Below, in pieces: positions 4,297 to 5,539 of a stretch of 5,539 bases of DNA. Within the stretch, counting starts at the first letter, position 1. Every line of letters starts with the position of its first letter. The stretch lies in contig CANJKD010000205.1 in NCBI GenBank assembly GCA_947474415.1, positions 1 to 5,539 on the forward strand. The letters are read 5' to 3'. The DNA is from Burkholderiales bacterium (GTDB lineage Bacteria > Pseudomonadota > Gammaproteobacteria > Burkholderiales > Burkholderiaceae_C). A program made the position numbers and the translations under genes. Under the pieces are notes generated by a model, which had not been told where the DNA came from, made no database searches, and worked only from the letters and a program-made list of their open reading frames with translations.

Positions 4297-5539
4297 TCAC
4301 GCTTCCATGACCTCGCGCCAATAGCGGTACATGCCGCGAATCAGCGTCTCGGTGACCATGTGCTCGGTGTTCTCCACCGCGTGCCCGCCCAATTCGGCCA
4401 AGGTGCGGTGGAAAGGCTTGCTCTCGAAGGCCTGCTGACTGAACTCGATGACCTCACCATCGTCGGCCGAGACGAAGCCGGCCGGGCCGAACAGGTTGGC
4501 CTGGCGCAGGCGCCGCTGGGTCATCTCTTCGCTGTCATCCTCGAAGCCGAAGTGCGTCCAGACGAAGTCGAAGCTGCCGTGGCCGTTGGGCTGGATGTGG
4601 CGCGTCGAGACGCTGTTGACCTGCTGCTGCAGGATCACGCTCGGGAAGATCGTCGTCATCACGGCCGTTGGAACTGGTGCCCCCACGCTCGGCACTTCGT
4701 GCCCTTCGCTGCCACCCGAGGGGGCGTCCGCCGCCTTGGGGCGGCCCGGCGGCGTCGGCCCACCCCACCAGGGTTCGGGCACGATGTCGAGGAAGCTCGG
4801 GTCGTTGAGCTGCATGCTCTCCTTGAAGCTCGACACCTGCGTCACCTGTTCGGACTTGCCGGCGGTGCCGCGTGTCGAGATCATTGCCGCGTGGCGGTGC
4901 TTGTCGTCCATGCGCAGCTGCGACTTGTTGTCGGCACGCCAGAGCCCGAACGTGACGAACCAGGTGTGCAGCAGGCCGGGGTGGTACGGGTCCTTGATGT
5001 TCTCCTGCATCAGCTTCCAGTTGCCGGGAATGCGCTGCCGGTTGTAGCCCAGGATCTTCAGTTGGCGGCCGTTGAAGAGGCGGTCGAAGTAGCCGAGGAT
5101 GGTGGGGCCAAGGTAGTCCTCGAGCGATTCGATGCCATGGTCGAAGGACGCGAAGACGACACCGCCGCGAACCGCCACCTTCAGCTTCGTCAGGCCGTGG
5201 TCGGCCGTCTTGAAGTCGGCCGGCATGCCGCCGTGCACCTGGCCGTCCTGCTTGACGCCGCGGCGGAAGGGCACACCCTGCAGGTCACCCTTGAGCGTGT
5301 AGCTCCACTGGTGGTACGGGCAGACGAACGCCTTGGCCGTGCCGTGCCGCTCGCGGCAGAAGCGCATGCCGCGATGGGCGCAGACGTTCTCGACCACATG
5401 GATCTGCCCATCGGTGGCACGCGTCATGATGACCGAGCGCTCGCCCACCACGGTGCGCTTGAAGTCGCCGGGGTTAGCAATCTCGGCCTCCAGGCCCACA
5501 TAGCTCCAGTGGCTCTTGTAAAAGAACCGCTCCAGCTCC
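4297..5539 (-). CDS. nagG: Salicylate 5-hydroxylase-type oxygenase, large (alpha) subunit, 5'-truncated by the window and carrying an in-frame repeat insertion
   Basis: 413 residues are visible, from [19 protein letters not shown] to [10 protein letters not shown]; roughly 25 N-terminal residues lie beyond the right edge. The Rieske [2Fe-2S] site is Cys53-x-His55 (CAHRG), 17 residues, Cys73-x-x-His76 (CPYHQW). The mononuclear iron site has Asp183, His186 and His191 (DPYHPGLLH), with the carboxylate ligand from the DD pair at 360-361 (SADDGEV). The sequence strongly resembles NagG, which hydroxylates salicylate at C5 to gentisate. Residues 263-291 ([11 protein letters not shown] to VPT), between PEPWWGGPT and [10 protein letters not shown], are a 29-residue insertion absent from NagG as I recall it, encoded by a palindromic GC-rich repeat. 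It lies in the catalytic domain between the histidine and aspartate iron ligands, so activity is uncertain. Closely related substrates (substituted salicylates) cannot be excluded. The GTG at 5497-5499 is internal, because the frame and homology continue upstream. Confidence 0.9.
   Translation of the reverse strand, partial: ELERFFYKSHWSYVGLEAEIANPGDFKRTVVGERSVIMTRATDGQIHVVENVCAHRGMRFCRERHGTAKAFVCPYHQWSYTLKGDLQGVPFRRGVKQDGQVHGGMPADFKTADHGLTKLKVAVRGGVVFASFDHGIESLEDYLGPTILGYFDRLFNGRQLKILGYNRQRIPGNWKLMQENIKDPYHPGLLHTWFVTFGLWRADNKSQLRMDDKHRHAAMISTRGTAGKSEQVTQVSSFKESMQLNDPSFLDIVPEPWWGGPTPPGRPKAADAPSGGSEGHEVPSVGAPVPTAVMTTIFPSVILQQQVNSVSTRHIQPNGHGSFDFVWTHFGFEDDSEEMTQRRLRQANLFGPAGFVSADDGEVIEFSQQAFESKPFHRTLAELGGHAVENTEHMVTETLIRGMYRYWREVMEA
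4666..4752. repeat. GC-rich palindromic repeat inserted in frame within the oxygenase large-subunit gene
   Basis: 87 bp (29 codons) with a composition unlike the flanking gene. On the plus strand it includes GGCAC-TTC-GTGCC, CCGCC-TTGG-GGCGG, and a larger imperfect pairing of GCCCCC(ACG)CTCGG with CCGAGGGGGC. The string GCCTTGGGGCGGCCCGGC resembles a dispersed intergenic repeat I remember from Comamonadaceae genomes (Acidovorax, Variovorax and relatives). The edges are marked by near-identical CCGACG and CCAACG on the minus strand, a possible 6-bp target duplication with one mismatch. The length is divisible by three and no stop codon occurs in the gene's frame. Confidence 0.65.

Noticed and set aside
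3765..4324. Plus-strand open frames across the small-subunit gene
   Set aside because: They are antisense to the well-supported small-subunit and ferredoxin genes and lack motifs.

Overview
The window reads as a GC-rich betaproteobacterial (Burkholderiales, probably Comamonadaceae) catabolic island. All metabolic genes lie on the minus strand, so the block is transcribed from the right edge towards the left. The organism call rests on NagG/NagH-like protein sequences, codon use, and a palindromic GC-rich repeat of a kind I remember as dispersed in Comamonadaceae genomes. No database was consulted.

Right half (5539 to 3474, minus): a tightly packed oxygenase operon. It encodes the large (Rieske/non-haem iron, 5' end outside the window) and small subunits of a salicylate 5-hydroxylase-type ring-hydroxylating oxygenase (NagG/NagH type), followed by its Rieske [2Fe-2S] ferredoxin. 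The genes are 8-14 bp apart and two of the start codons have clear Shine-Dalgarno sites. The expected product would be gentisate from salicylate or a substituted salicylate. The ferredoxin reductase is not in the window and could lie upstream, beyond the right edge. The large-subunit gene carries an 87-bp in-frame insertion derived from an intergenic-type palindromic repeat.

Middle (about 3470 to 1868): a terminator-like hairpin, about 250 bp of non-coding DNA with a perfect 11-bp dyad, and an IS110-family element of the IS1111 group on the plus strand. The element has an intact 338-aa DEDD/serine transposase and a structured non-coding right end that may encode a bridge RNA. It sits about 33 bp upstream of the next minus-strand gene and separates it from the oxygenase operon.

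Left part (1834 to 1, minus): an alpha/beta hydrolase with an intact catalytic triad, then an ABC-type branched-chain/aromatic substrate-binding protein gene, then the first 44 codons of a LivH-type permease. The binding-protein gene looks decayed: it has three apparent in-frame internal deletions and an ATC where a start codon with a well-placed ribosome binding site would be expected. Together the genes suggest uptake and ring hydroxylation of an aromatic acid in an island under rearrangement by an IS, a repeat insertion and gene decay.
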